Origin: Dioscorea cayenensis subsp. rotundata
Lineage: Eukaryota > Streptophyta > Magnoliopsida > Dioscoreales > Dioscoreaceae
Assembly (NCBI RefSeq): GCF_009730915.1
Contig: NC_052489.1
Span: forward strand, 29,257,916-29,321,915
DNA: 64,000 nucleotides
Reading direction: 5' to 3'
Under the pieces are notes generated by a model that was not told the DNA's origin, ran no database searches, and saw only the letters and a program-made list of their open reading frames with translations. The translations under genes and the position numbers were made by a program. Below, piece by piece: positions 1 to 12,225 of the stretch; position 1 is the first letter of the stretch; every line of letters starts with the position of its first letter.

Positions 1-70
1 TTTTCACTCCACTAAAATATCCATAAATATTTAATTATATTTGTTTTTTTCTTTTAATTGAGTCACATAT

Positions 71-265
71 AGGTTCTGAGTTATCGTTTGAAGGAATTTA
101 AAGATGAGGGATTTGGTTTCACGCGATTTGGCAGTAAAACCAAATCCCTCATCAGATGTAATATGAGATTACGTTGGTTTTGAAATCGCATGAGCCAAAC
201 ACCTGGATTTTGAAAACCCGATAACTCAAGTTACATGTAACTCAAAAACCCTCCAAACAAACACT
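71..265. mobile_element. Degenerate MITE-like element with internal palindrome
   Basis: The two ends resemble each other as degenerate inverted repeats (CGTTTGAAGGAATTT near 85-99 against TGTTTGGAGGGTTTT read on the other strand near 245-259). Inside lies a perfect 17-bp inverted repeat (arms 103-119 and 137-153). No coding capacity is visible and no clear target-site duplication was found. A non-autonomous DNA element is inferred from structure only; the borders are approximate. Confidence 0.4.
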
Positions 266-1737
266 ACCTTTGTGTAAGCTAAAATTAAAATCTATTTTCT
301 TAAGAACACAAACACCCAATATAAAAAGATTCATGTCAATAGATTAAAAGATAATTGGTTATAATACACTATAGCCTTTATATACCATTAATTTTTGTAG
401 ACTTCCTTTATGTTGTTACAGAATGATATGAAAACACAAATAATAATATATATAAATGATTGGCCACATCGATGTACATGGTATTATAAAAGTACATTCT
501 AATGCATGCCACTTTGATTGTTTCTCACTTAAATCTCATCCCCTTTGCTCCACCAACAAGCTTTATTAATTTATTCACTGGAAGATATATAAGAAAATTC
601 CAATTCTTTATTTTTCTCTGCAACCTATATATGTTTTTTTTAATAGTTTAGACTATACAAATAAAAAAATATATATATTACTCATTGTGTGATATGCTTG
701 TGATTCATGAACTTCATAAAAAAAAATCATCAAAGATGGGCTATCCATTCTCCTTCTTTTTGATTGTGAGTAATCCAAATGGAAGAAGTCAAGTGACCAA
801 TGAAAACATTTAAAATAAATAACTCCCAAGAATTGAAATGGCCTATTAATTTAATGAGCATTGTTCACAAGTCCAATCATGTCATGTGCCTAATTTGTTG
901 CAATTGATTGAATGGTTAGAAAAGTTATTCTAATTTTGGATTTTTTCAATGAAAGCCACAAATGAAGAATTGACACCAAGGAAAAGAAAGGTATCTTGAA
1001 TTTTCTTTTTGGAGGATTGCATGCAAGAAAAGTTTGGGAATGAGTCTAGTTTCAACAATAAACCAAACCTCCCTCACATGAATATGAACATTAATTACTT
1101 GTTTCTTATCTTTTGTTGTTCTCCCAATTCATCATCCTCCCAAGAAGAATTTGCCTCAAAATTCCCACTTAAAATATTTCTATAATTAATTAAAATATCA
1201 CATGATCTAACTTTTTTGTTTCTTAAAACGCGAGTAACAAAAGTAAGACTTTTTTGTTTACAATGAAAGAAATATCAAAAAATATATTAATCAAAAGATT
1301 TTAAATTTAAATCTTTGTATATATATATATATATAAACTCCATTAAAACAAAATGAGTGTGTCAATGATTGATTGATAATAAAAGGAAAAAGAGCTTTAA
1401 ATTTTGATTTAAAATTCTATAATGAATACTTTTTTATAAATTTTTCGTTGTATCTAATTAAAATAAATTTTAATATCATTTTACAAGTTGAATTATTGAT
1501 TCATTAAACAAATAATTAAAATAAAATTTTGAAAATCAAATTTAATAAAAATTGAAACTTTATGACAATTACCCAAATTATAGTGCGTAGTAGTATTTGT
1601 CAAATAAGGGCCCAATCCAATATGTTTATCATTAGCCCCACCCAAATATAATAACTAAACATAGGCCCAACCCAGCCCAACCCAATACGTTCATCGCTAA
1701 GAAGACCCTCTTCGTTTTCTTCAAACCAGCTCACCGT
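266..1737. other. AT-rich intergenic and promoter region upstream of the J-protein gene
   Basis: This stretch is AT-rich, with a TA microsatellite at about 1316-1336 and no recognisable coding or RNA gene. Its last part must contain the promoter and 5' leader of the J-protein gene. A long antisense frame at 1600-2253 is a shadow over exons and introns and is not supported as a gene. Confidence 0.7.
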
Positions 1738-1769
1738 TTGGAACTCCTCGCCGGAGCACGCCGGCGACG

Positions 1770-4700
1770 ATGGTGGCGCGAGCGCTCCGTTCTCCGTCTT
1801 TGCTTCTTCTCCTCCTCGTCTTTGTTTTTGTTGCCTTCCTCCGTCCCGCAAGCGCCATCTACTGCGACGAAGACGATTGCTACGATCTTCTTGGGTATTC
1901 CCCTCTCTCGTTTTTCCCAGATCTCTCTGTTGATAACCGTGTATCTCTGTTTTTCTAACGCGTTTGTGGAGATTGATTGCTTCTCTAGGGTTTCTCAGAG
2001 TGCTAATGTCTCGGAGATCAAGAAAGCCTATTACAAGCTCTCCCTCAAATAGTATGTTAACCGTAATCACCGCCATTTTTTTGTTTTGATTGGATTCGGT
2101 GGTGCATTTGTTGATTGATCGAGCTTGTTTTTCATTTTCAGCCATCCCGACAAAAATCCGGATCCGGAATCGAGGAAGCTCTTTGTGAAGATCGCCAATG
2201 CCTACGAGGTACGGATCTATCGTCCGGGGTTTGGCTTTGCGTTTGTATATCAATGGGAAAAATGAAATCTTGACGTTTTGTCTGTTGATGCGAAGTTGAT
2301 TCCGGAATCTCTACAATTTCTTAGTATTGAGATAAAAGTTCTTATCTTTATTTTCCAGATTCTGAAGGATGAAGCCACAAGGGAACAGTATGATTATGCT
2401 ATTGCACATCCGGAGGAGGTATAACTTGCCACTATATTTTCTTTATCTTCTCATCATTAATGAAAATAATTTAAATAATAGTTGTTTGATAGTTTGCGTT
2501 TGAGTTCTTTTCTTTATTTTTAAATAATTTAACTTGAGTTCAATCACTTTATTTGCCACCTTAGACTGTCACGACCTGTATTTTGTTGATACCTACGATG
2601 GAAAACTCTCCATGACAGATGACACTGTTGTCTCAGATCATATTTATGCATATCTATGTATATGTAGACATAGACATAAGATACTGCCCTCTTATTTATC
2701 CTTGAAGAGATATTGTTAATGCCTAGATGGTGCATTACTGAAAGATGTAATTCTGGGTAGTGCTTTTGCAGAGTAAATGATATGTTTATTTTTTTATTAT
2801 CACTTGAAAATGTAGTTAATTGTCATTTTTCTGTTCCTTTGATCACATGAATCCACAAGGAATGGCCTAAAGCTTCTCTTGTTATTTCAGGTCTTTTATA
2901 ACACAGCACGGTACTACCAGGCATATTATGGGCATAAAACAGTACGATTTAAATGCTTACTTGGTGTTTATAATTATTTCAACAGGGGGTTATGTTTTCA
3001 GAATGCTATTATGGTGTTCTTATGTTTTTAATTGAACCATTGCAAATTCATTGACAGGATCCACGTGCAGTTCTTGTGGGTCTACTTCTGGTTCTTTCTG
3101 CCTTTCAGTATTTAAACCAGTGGTCTAGGTATAATCAGGTATCATGCTTCCTTTCAGTATCCTTCTTTTATGGTAGTTTAATTACTTCCCATTCTTTCCA
3201 ATAGTCTATTGGGCAAGACTTGGATCTTGAGACTTTCAGCTTCTCTTATGTGGTATTTTAATAATGCACAATGTATGAGTTACATTAAGGATGATATGTT
3301 CCAATATTCACTTATGTGGTATTTTAATAATGCACAATGTATGAGTTACATTAAGGATGAAATGTTCCAATATTTGAATGTTAAACTTGTGTATGTTGTA
3401 AATTTGTAATATATGGTTGAGTCAACCTTGCACTATTGTTTACAGCAATCAATTTTGCAATAGTTTGGTAGTCATTATAGGACCAATAATCATTCGTTAG
3501 ATCTACAATCATTGGATAGGTTATGGGAAATTTTTGGTGAAATTGATATGGCCTCAGGGATTCTATGCAAAACCTTCTTTGTCTAGTTTTCTTTGTCATT
3601 GGTCTTCTCTTATTTATGTTGTCTTTTCTATAGTTTACTGCTAACTTATTGAAATGCCCATGTATATACTTCAATATTCGTCTTGCAGGCTATAAGCATG
3701 GTCAAGAAGACACCAGCATACAAGAACAGGTTAAGGGCGTTGGAGCTTGAACGTTCGGGTGGAGTTGTAAACAAGAAAAAGAATAACAAACAAATGGACA
3801 AGTAAGAACTAGTTTAATTCTATTTTTCAGTATCAGTTCTTGCAGGCTTTATTAGCTTCACATTACTTAGATTCAGAAGGCCTTTAATCGCAAGTGTGTT
3901 GTGTTATTTAGAGCCTGATTTGACTCACTGGCTGAAAGTAAAATGTAACGAATTGCAAAATCCTTTTTTTTTTTTTGGTTTGTTTGTGGGTCTTTGTCCT
4001 GTGAGGGAGTTCTGCCCAACTTTGTCTTGAGGCTGCTTCTTTTGGAAAAATGGAATGTTCACTGTTTGTTTACCATGTTTTTCCTATTCTCTTTACTCGA
4101 ATAATAAGTGGTTTCCAGTTGTTTTCAAACGGAGTATAGTGAATCTTCAAGATGCTATAAATGGACTCCATAATCCTTATTGATTTGTGTGTGTGTGTGT
4201 GTGTGTGTGTTTTTTTAACACATTTGAACTGTAGTTAAACCATAACTTGCATATTCTTGCCAGAAAGGTGGAGGAAGAGCTTAGCAATGAGCTTGAGCTG
4301 CAGATACATGGAGCTGAAAGACCCTCTGTTTGGAAACTGTTTGGTGTCCAATTCTTGCTTTTACCTTACACTCTGGGCAAGGTCAATCCGCTCTTACTGC
4401 CATAAAAAAATAATAATAAAAAAAAATAGAAATTATTCTTACACCCGACAATTTACAGATTTCCTGAATTAAGATTTCCTTCCTCAACGGCACATATGCT
4501 ATGTTTGTAAATGGGAAAATTACACAACTATGTGTATCTAATGTTTTTATTTATTACCAGATAGCATTTTGGAGATTATGCTGGTTTTGGAGATATCAAA
4601 TAAAGAAGGCTCCTTATTCATGGAATGATGCTTGCTACTTAACACAAACTGCTCTGAGATTGCCCTTTGATGCATGGTGGAATATTGGTATGTCATCTTG

Positions 4701-5288
4701 CTAGCACCTTCATTATGTAAGAATGGTATCTGGCAATTAAAAAAAAATTATGAAGTTTTATATTCCGTAGGCATCAAATCCATTTGGTTTTGTTTTGTTT
4801 GGGTAACAATTAAATAGCAACTTTTAGACTTAGGAAGACAAAAATTGTATCTACTTGCAGCCATCCATTCAATGGAAGTAAAATTAAATGATCGTCTACT
4901 TGCTTGGGAAAGTGTTTAACTTAATCAATGAACACTCCTGAAATGTATAGTACAGTTAGGGAAACTCAAATCAATTTCTTCTGGTCTCTCCCATGGACTG
5001 AACTGAAAGTGACCTACTTGCACCTCTGGCTTCCATGATAATTAATTTTATGCATCTTAGTATTGCTCAACCATGCTAAAATATACGAGTTGCTCATGAA
5101 ACTAATGACATTTGCAGAGTCTATTGTTGATGCTAAAGATAATGTATACTGCTTTGTTCATGTCTGCATTGATATGCATCTCAGATGAAACTACAAAGGA
5201 CAATCTTGTCCAGAAGCGTCTATGGGAAACAGATAATATGCAGAGGTACCACATGGAGATGAGAAAAGAATCAAAACGTCGAAGATAG
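1770..5288 (+). CDS. ER membrane J-domain co-chaperone, DNAJC25 / AtDjC50 type (302 aa)
   Basis: Exons read as 1770-1894, 1989-2051, 2142-2208, 2359-2418, 2891-2941, 3058-3138, 3689-3801, 4264-4381, 4561-4687 and 5185-5288. All have GT-AG borders and join in one frame. Residues 1-29 are a hydrophobic signal peptide. The J domain (about 37-98) carries the HPD tripeptide at 64-66, required to stimulate Hsp70 ATPase; the HPD histidine sits just after the exon 2/3 junction. Hydrophobic segments at about 125-142 and 211-236 suggest membrane anchoring, and the C-terminus is basic (ends KRRR-like). Size and exon products match plant chaperone DnaJ 50 and animal DNAJC25, so it probably recruits an ER Hsp70 (BiP). 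The start at 1770 gives the signal peptide; the upstream frame at 1738 is another frame. The 3' UTR probably holds an intron ending near 5920. Confidence 0.93.
3245..3376. repeat. Two-copy 66-bp tandem duplication in an intron
   Basis: Two nearly identical 66-bp copies (3245-3310 and 3311-3376) lie inside the sixth intron of the J-protein gene. They differ at only a few positions (for example gatgatatg against gatgaaatg), so the duplication is recent. It does not touch splice sites. Confidence 0.9.
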
Positions 5289-6240
5289 CGTTCCCTTTAT
5301 ATCACGGTAAGATTTCTAATAGTTGCAGATATTCCTGTGTCACTTTTGCTGCATTTGTGTACACTGTCCCACATAATTTTCATCTAATTCTTGTAACATT
5401 TTAGAAATTAATGTCGCACAGCTATTTCAGGTCCTATTACCTGGAAAGAATCTTTATTGTCAGAGAAATCCTTCATGCAGCAAACTTCTATTCAGTTATT
5501 TATTTTTGTCAGTATGATGCATGCCATATGTCAATGATTAGTAACAATCGATATATTGCATGATGAGGAATACCATCAAGTGTTAGTAATCTAACTTAAG
5601 ATGCTATGTAGTTCTAGGCTAAAAAATTTGATGTCTTAAAGATGTGGCATATTTAACCATTTGAGGAAAAGAGTGTTTGAGCTGAATAATTTGATTGCAA
5701 TAATCATTGATTTAAGTTGTACGTCCAAATTCATTACCTATCAAACTATAAGATATCTCTATGTCTCTACTTTTGGCTTCGGTTAAATTATCTTGGCAAG
5801 CCTTATTTCTGCATGAGTGATATAACTAATATAATTCTCTTGCTCTCTTGTATAATTCCTTCATGACTCATGCTTCATACTCTTAATACTCACTTTATGC
5901 CATGTTTGGTAAACAACAGGGTTCAAGTGTGGTCCGAAGACTAGTTTTGTGCTGCTGCAAATCATTTGCAGAAAATTTTTGGAGGTAGCAGTGGATACAT
6001 AACCGTGTTTCTTGAGTTTGGACATTTACCTCTCTTCTTCATTTGGTTACCATTTATTCAAATATGGGTGTTAGACCTATACTTTAATTTGGGACCAAAG
6101 AAAATGAACAGATAGTTACCCAAAGAAAGTCTAGTATACTTGACAATAATTGAGACTGTATTCCTCATTGTGTACTACCGCCCATCATTCTTCAACAATT
6201 TTTTGTATTATTGTACTAGTCTATGTCTATGATCATCAAA
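5289..6240 (+). other. 3' UTR of the J-protein gene, probably with an intron
   Basis: No coding frame is seen after the stop at 5288. A donor-like cggtaagatt follows the stop by about 20 bases, and an acceptor-like aacaacag|gg lies near 5920, suggesting a spliced 3' UTR. AATAAA-like sequence near 6238 (caaataaatacc) could serve as polyadenylation signal. The splice pair is an inference. Confidence 0.45.
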
Positions 6241-6579
6241 TAAATACCTGCTGCGACACAAACTTATTCAATTCAGCAATAAGTAGCTTTACAGCCTTTA
6301 CTCTATTCAGCATTAATTCTAAACTATAAAATATATGAAAAATTAGATCTAATTAATACTTAATTAAATTAAAATGTTTCCAAACTTGAAAAATCTACAT
6401 TTTAATTAATAATAATACTTTTTTTAATTCAGCATGACATTCTCCAATCTCTCATCTCTTCAGGACAAATATACATAGTACTGCTGGTCTGGTTCGTCCA
6501 AACGCCATGCTATAAGATTCGTGCAATCCTACGCGATGGCCCAATGGATACCTTTGATTACCACGATCTAAGAGCACTC

Positions 6580-6594
6580 ATGAACTCCGCTTGA
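6580..6594 (+). promoter_or_regulatory. Four-codon upstream ORF before the exchanger start
   Basis: ATG AAC TCC GCT TGA lies directly before the exchanger. A second out-of-frame ATG at 6595 opens a 12-codon frame ending at 6633, overlapping the main start at 6600. If the mRNA begins upstream of 6580, ribosomes must pass or re-initiate after two AUGs. The transcription start is unknown. Confidence 0.45.
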
Positions 6595-6599
6595 ATGGC

Positions 6600-9155
6600 A
6601 TGGCTTCCTCTTCCTCCTCCTCCGCCATTCTAAGACTCATCTCCATCACCATCACCATCACCCTCCTCCTCCTCCTCTTCTCCCGTTCCTCTTCTCCTCT
6701 TCCCCGCCGCCATCTCCTCCGATCATCTCCTCCGTCCCCCACCCACTGCTCCTCCATCCTCTCCCTCTCCCCATCTCTCCTCAACTACACCTCCCTCCAT
6801 TCCTGCCTCTTCCCCTCGGGCTCTCCTCTCGTGCTCCCCTTTCTTGTTCTCCTTCTTCTCGCCCACTTCTCCCTCCTCGTCCGCGCTGCCTCCGCCCACT
6901 TCTCCCCTGCTGTCGCCTCCATCTCATCCCGCCTACGCCTTTCCCCCTCCATTGCAGCTGTCACCCTCCTTGCCCTCGGCAATGGCGCCCCCGATGCCTT
7001 CTCCTCCTCCGCTGCCCTCCGCTCTGGCCTCCCCCGCACCGGCCTCGCTGCCATCCTCTCTGCCGGCGCTTTTGTGTCCGCTTTCGTCGTCGGCTCTGTT
7101 GCCCTCCTCTCTGGCCCCTTCTCCGTCCCTCCTGGTCCCTTTGTTCGTGATGTCTTCTTCTATTTGCTTGCGGTCTCGGGTCTCTTCTATGTTTACTTGA
7201 GCGCGGAGATCTATCTCTGGCAGGCGGTGGGGCTGGTATGCTTCTATGTCTTCTTTGTGGGCTTAGTATTCTGGATGGATCTGGTGGTGGAGGGGAGGGG
7301 AGGGAAGGTGGCAAGGGAGGATGAGGAGGAGGTGGAGGTGGAAATGGGTTTGGTGGAGGATGTGAAAGCACGCCATCCCATTTCTCTGAACAAGATGCAA
7401 GATTTGGAGGATGGCAACAATGACTCGACTTTCTGGGCTTTGCTCGGAAAGGTACGTTGTCGTATATTTGATTATCATTATTTTGTATTTTGCGTAGAAT
7501 TTTTCTTTTTGGAACAATCGATAAAGACATACTGGAAGATATAGGGGTAGGATAAACACATTGTTAACATTAACATTGCCAATGCAATGTAAGAGGGAAT
7601 TTTGTGAAAACCTATGATAATTCTAGTTCATCGTGTAACTAGCTATTGCTACTAACTGAATTGATTTGCAATGTGACTCTCTAGGAGGCTTGAGGGTATG
7701 CTTCATAGTGCAAGTAATGGTGGGGAATACTCTGCATTGTTTGATGTATCATTTAGATTATATGATGGAAGTTTTCGTGTTTGTTTTACTATATCCTAAT
7801 CAATCAACAAGATTGATCTTAATCTTCGAATTGAGTTCTCTTGTTTACTTTATAATTGAGTTCTTGTCTTGAGTGTAAGCTTGAACTCTGCTGTTAAAAG
7901 AGTTTATTCTCTAACAGAGTATTTACTGTCTGAAATTTGTTGTTTTCTTTATTATTTTGCTTTCTTGTGTTTAATGGTTAAGTTGGAAAGTGGTGGTTCT
8001 TAAGCTAATTTGCTCTTCCTGTTTGGGCCTTAATCAGATTTTGATATAATATTAGCTGAGAGATGCAATACTCTGTAAACATGCAACTGTAAGATTTATA
8101 TTGTACTGAGGTTGCTTCATTTTCTATTATGGTTCACTGCAGATGATGTGTAGGTGATACTTATATTTGTGATTTGCAGAAAATAGGATATATATTTGAC
8201 CTGCAAGGACAGAATGATATGGCTGTGATAACAACCTTTGACAGTGTCTCTGTTCTTTCAAAACAGAACTGCCTTCTTGCCATCAAATTTAAGACTTATG
8301 GCATTCTTGATTTAATTCCTGACTTTTTATCCCCCTTTGCTTAATATATTGTAAAATATTTTCCAATTTTTTGTGTTTATTCTTGGACAGATTACATTAC
8401 TATGGGAAGTTCCAGTTAACACTCTTCTGAAGCTCACCATTCCATCACCATCGCCTGCAGAATGGAGCAGATTCTATGCTGCAGCCAATATTGCCTTATG
8501 TCCCATCTTCCTCTTATATTCTCTGAACTCCTACATTAACTTGAATGATAAAATTGTATTCTTCATCCCACAAGTTTATTTCCCCATCTGGTCCGTTGTA
8601 CTCTTTGTAAGTGCATGCCTTGCTCTCAGCTACCTTTACCTTGAGAAGGAACCCCCTGTGACTGAAAGTGCAGCAACTGCCTTAGTTGCCTTTATGATGA
8701 GTGTGTTTTGGATTTCCACAGTTGCAGGGGAACTTTTGAACTGTCTCGCAGCAATTGGAATTGTGATGGAACTGCCTCCTGCCATCCTAGGGTTGACAGT
8801 CTTGGCATGGGGAAACTCAGTTGGGGACCTAGTTGCTGATGTTGCAGTGGCTAAGGCCGGGCAGCCTGCAACGGCAATGGCAGGCTGTTTTGCAGGTCCC
8901 ATGTTCAACATGCTTGTTGGTTTGGGCTCTGCACTTGTGAGAGAGACATGGAATATGTACCCTGGAGCATACGTTCTTCAGTTCCATATTAGCATTGTGG
9001 TTGCCTTTGTCTTCCTTTTACTCAGCTTAATGGGGTCTCTTCTGGTGGTCACTTGGTTTGGGTTTCGGGTGCCCAGGTTTTGGGGTTTTTTCCTGGTTGG
9101 GCTTTACATGCTTTTCACAGCAATTAGTTTAGCAATTGCAAAATTTTCAGGATGA
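6600..9155 (+). CDS. Cation/calcium exchanger, CCX family (538 aa)
   Basis: Two exons, 6600-7451 and 8391-9155, join in frame across a GT-AG intron. The product is a polytopic membrane antiporter of the Ca2+/cation antiporter superfamily, exchanging Ca2+ or other cations for Na+, K+ or H+ across endomembranes. Both alpha repeats are visible: LGNGAPDAFS in the N-terminal half and LAWGNSVGDLVAD in the C-terminal half, the GNGxPD / GNSxGD signatures of plant CCX proteins with the ion-binding Asn and Asp. An acidic cytosolic loop (EDEEEVEVEMG) lies between the two halves, near the exon junction. About 11-13 hydrophobic segments can be counted. Start 6600 (MASSSSSS) is chosen because the frame upstream opens only with TTG at 6591. 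Exon 1 is extremely C/T-rich, so its long frames on other strands are shadows. The paralogue cannot be fixed; an intron-bearing gene may fit CCX5 better than the usually intronless CCX1-4. Confidence 0.92.
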
Positions 9156-12100
9156 GGGTTGATCTGTAAAGTTGAATCATAGTCTTCACATTGAAAGAGA
9201 TTTTTTGAAGGATTTCTTTGGCAAACCAAGCAATCAGTCAACTCTTCTGGCCACGACAACAATAGTGCATTGAATTCTTTTCGGCTGTTTTGGGTCATCT
9301 CCAAGCCTCGGTAGCAGTGAGGTAGGGAGGTATTATATAATTCCCTATTCATTCTTGTGTTTATTTCATTATATTCACATCATAGTTGTTCATCCAAAAG
9401 ATAAAATTTTAACTTGGCTTCACAACAGCATGCTGATTGTCAAATGGAAAATTTTGTGACTCTAAATATGACAAATGACATGAATATGCATGCATAAAAT
9501 GTAAAATCGTTGATGGGATATATGTGCTTTACTATTTTAATGACACTGATAATATAGCTGCATTGGAAGTTAAGTCTTGCATGCCCAAAGTCTGAATGTC
9601 ATATATGAGCCTTGGTTGATTGAACTAAATTCCTAGTTTGATACTACTATCCAGAAGAACAATTTGTATGTCTGTTTAATGTATCAAAAATTGCTTTCAG
9701 GCCCTGGTTAATGCCATGCCATTTTTTCTGCTTGCAGACAACAATAAATCAGATCATTCAGTTGTCTCTCTCTGAATTGTGTTTATGCTGAATTTTCTGG
9801 ACAGTTGTGGATAACTTGCATGAGATAACCAGTGCACAATTAGAAAGTGCATTTCTATACTTTTATACTTCTTCAGCTGTGTGTGTGTGTGTGTGTGTAA
9901 TTTTTTATTTTTGTCTTGGTGAAAACTATTGTGAATGACTTGAACTAACATGCTTTTAGCTGAAAGTTCAACTGACTATTCTTTGGGAAATCATTATCTG
10001 AGTTTCATTCATATTTCCATATGCAGAACTTTGATATTAAGATCAATCAACCATTTGTGGTACTGGTTGTATATTTTCCTCATTCATAGGATTGATCTGT
10101 TATTTTTGTAGAAATTGGGAAGTGAAAGGGAATGATTATGCATAAACAGAAACTTGCTAGCAAAACTTGCATCCAGTTAAGGGTGATTAAAGTTATGATT
10201 TTCTCTGAACACAAGCAACTATGTTAAAAATTTGTTTCTCATCAAGAACAGTGGTCATGCTTTACTTGATCTCACAATCTCCAGTATCTTTTGACTATGT
10301 AGGGATTCCTTTTTTTTTGCCAGGTACCTAGTAGAGAATAAGTACAGATTTTTATTTTTATTTTATTTTATATTTTGTCTCACTATAATGGTAATTCATT
10401 TGTTTTTTCCCCCTTAAGAATTTTAAATTGATTATTAGGAATTGCATTATGATCCCTTATAGTTAGGGCATATTTTTAAAAGATAAAGGCTGGGGCACAC
10501 CCACTTTTAAAAATTGTATATATTTTTAAATATTTCAACAATGTATTTTAAACAAATACAATTTTTTGATGGATGTATCAACTAATTATTTTTTTAATAT
10601 AATTATCATGAAAGATAGTTTGATGGATAAGATTTTAATAAATTGATGAGATGGCATAACATTAAACTCTTAGATGGTAGGTGATGGAGTGATCTTTATT
10701 TAATTATATTGAATTTATTTTAATTTCCATAAAAATATTTGGATACTTATCCCTATATGCTTAGACCAATAAATGAGATTAGATACTTGATAAATACCAA
10801 CCAAATGGACCCTGGACATTTTCTGGCCTATCAATGAACTCATGCATGCTTGGCATCATTAAGCTAGAGTCACAAACATGATATTTTTCCAAAGTATGAG
10901 GGGGAAAAGGCTGAGATTAAATGTTTTTTTTTTCTTTTATTTATTTATTTATATGTTGATACATCATTGTTAAGCTTTATGTGTGTGTCTCTCTCTCTTT
11001 CTAGAAAAAGAAAAAAAATTAGCAGCCACATAACATTCAGGCCAGCACTACCATGTATATGCATGATGGCAAGTGACAATCCTCTCCACTAACTCTTATT
11101 ACTCTTGTGGTTTCTGATTCCTTAGTGAGTCTCCATCATCTCTGCATTCTCTGGAATTTAACTCATCCAAATTGTCTACACTTTCTTGTTCTGAGTTTGC
11201 CTTGGATTCTAACAATATAATTTGGTCTAAACTTCTGTCCATTAATTATATATATATATATTTTTTAATTTATTGAGAAAGCTTTCTGAGTTAGCTTTTT
11301 TTTTCCTCCGTAACATTAGAAGAATATCTTCTTGGCTTTCAAATCTCAAAAAGGTTAAAAAAAAAAATGTATATATTTTATAGAGAAAAGGGTTTATGTG
11401 GATGTACATAACAGACATCCACATACAGCAACGGTAGAATTAAGATAATGCACAGTGAAAACTAATTTTGTGTTAATTGGGTTGATTAATCTAATTTTAG
11501 AAAATACTGTTTATCTCATTTTTTTTACTGTATACTGTTTATAAACACAGTATTATTGTTCATTGAATAATGCAGAATCGTTAGATTGAAATCCAACGAC
11601 CTAGAACAATGTTCACAGATTACGAATATGTGAATGTGCATACAGGATCTATTTTATATATTTGTGCATATTCATTCATATAGGTCGGAAAGTCCCAGCA
11701 TGAACTTCAATATCCAACCAAACCGAACAGTTTGACTTTAAGAACCAACACCCCACTTGGATGACCTTAGTACCATCTCTCTCTTTTCTACACTATTCCT
11801 TAATGAAATGGTCAAAGAGTGTTTTTTTTTTTTTTTCTCTATCAAAGATTAAATATATATATATATATTTAATGATTAGAAAGAAACAAAAATGGCTGAA
11901 GAAACCAAGAAAAATATTTATAGAAATACATTTTAAACATATATCAATCATTATTGTGCAAGTTAGTAAAAGTATCATCACATCACATGGAGAGTTACTG
12001 GTTACTTTCATACTTTTGCCCAATTAGATAATTATTAGGTTCTATCCACATTTCAAATCAATAATTGAGGTTCATTAAAGCCCATGTCCATTCATATAAA

Positions 12101-12225
12101 GTTAGAAAAAAAAAAACATAGAAAAACCCATTCATTAAATGCCATTTTCAGCCATCTAATAATAAATCAAGAACCCACCCATTTTCTAGTGGTCTTCAAA
12201 AAAGAGTTCAGAAGAGAGAAAGAGA
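9156..12225. other. Intergenic, AT-rich; 3' UTR of exchanger then no gene seen
   Basis: The first few hundred bases are the exchanger 3' UTR. The rest holds a GT microsatellite (about 9879-9898), poly-A/T tracts and TA repeats (about 11249-11260, 11854-11868), with no coding frame, RNA gene or convincing transposon border. The last 100-200 bases should hold the TSJT1-like promoter; no clear TATA box was chosen. Confidence 0.6.

Noticed and set aside
1600-2253. 217-codon minus-strand open frame
   Set aside because: Antisense to exons 1-3 and two introns of the J-protein gene; no domain and no splice logic of its own.
6785-7530. Long minus- and plus-strand frames of 89-189 codons over exchanger exon 1
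   Set aside because: Shadows of a highly C/T-rich coding exon; the real frame shows the GNGAPD motif and membrane segments.
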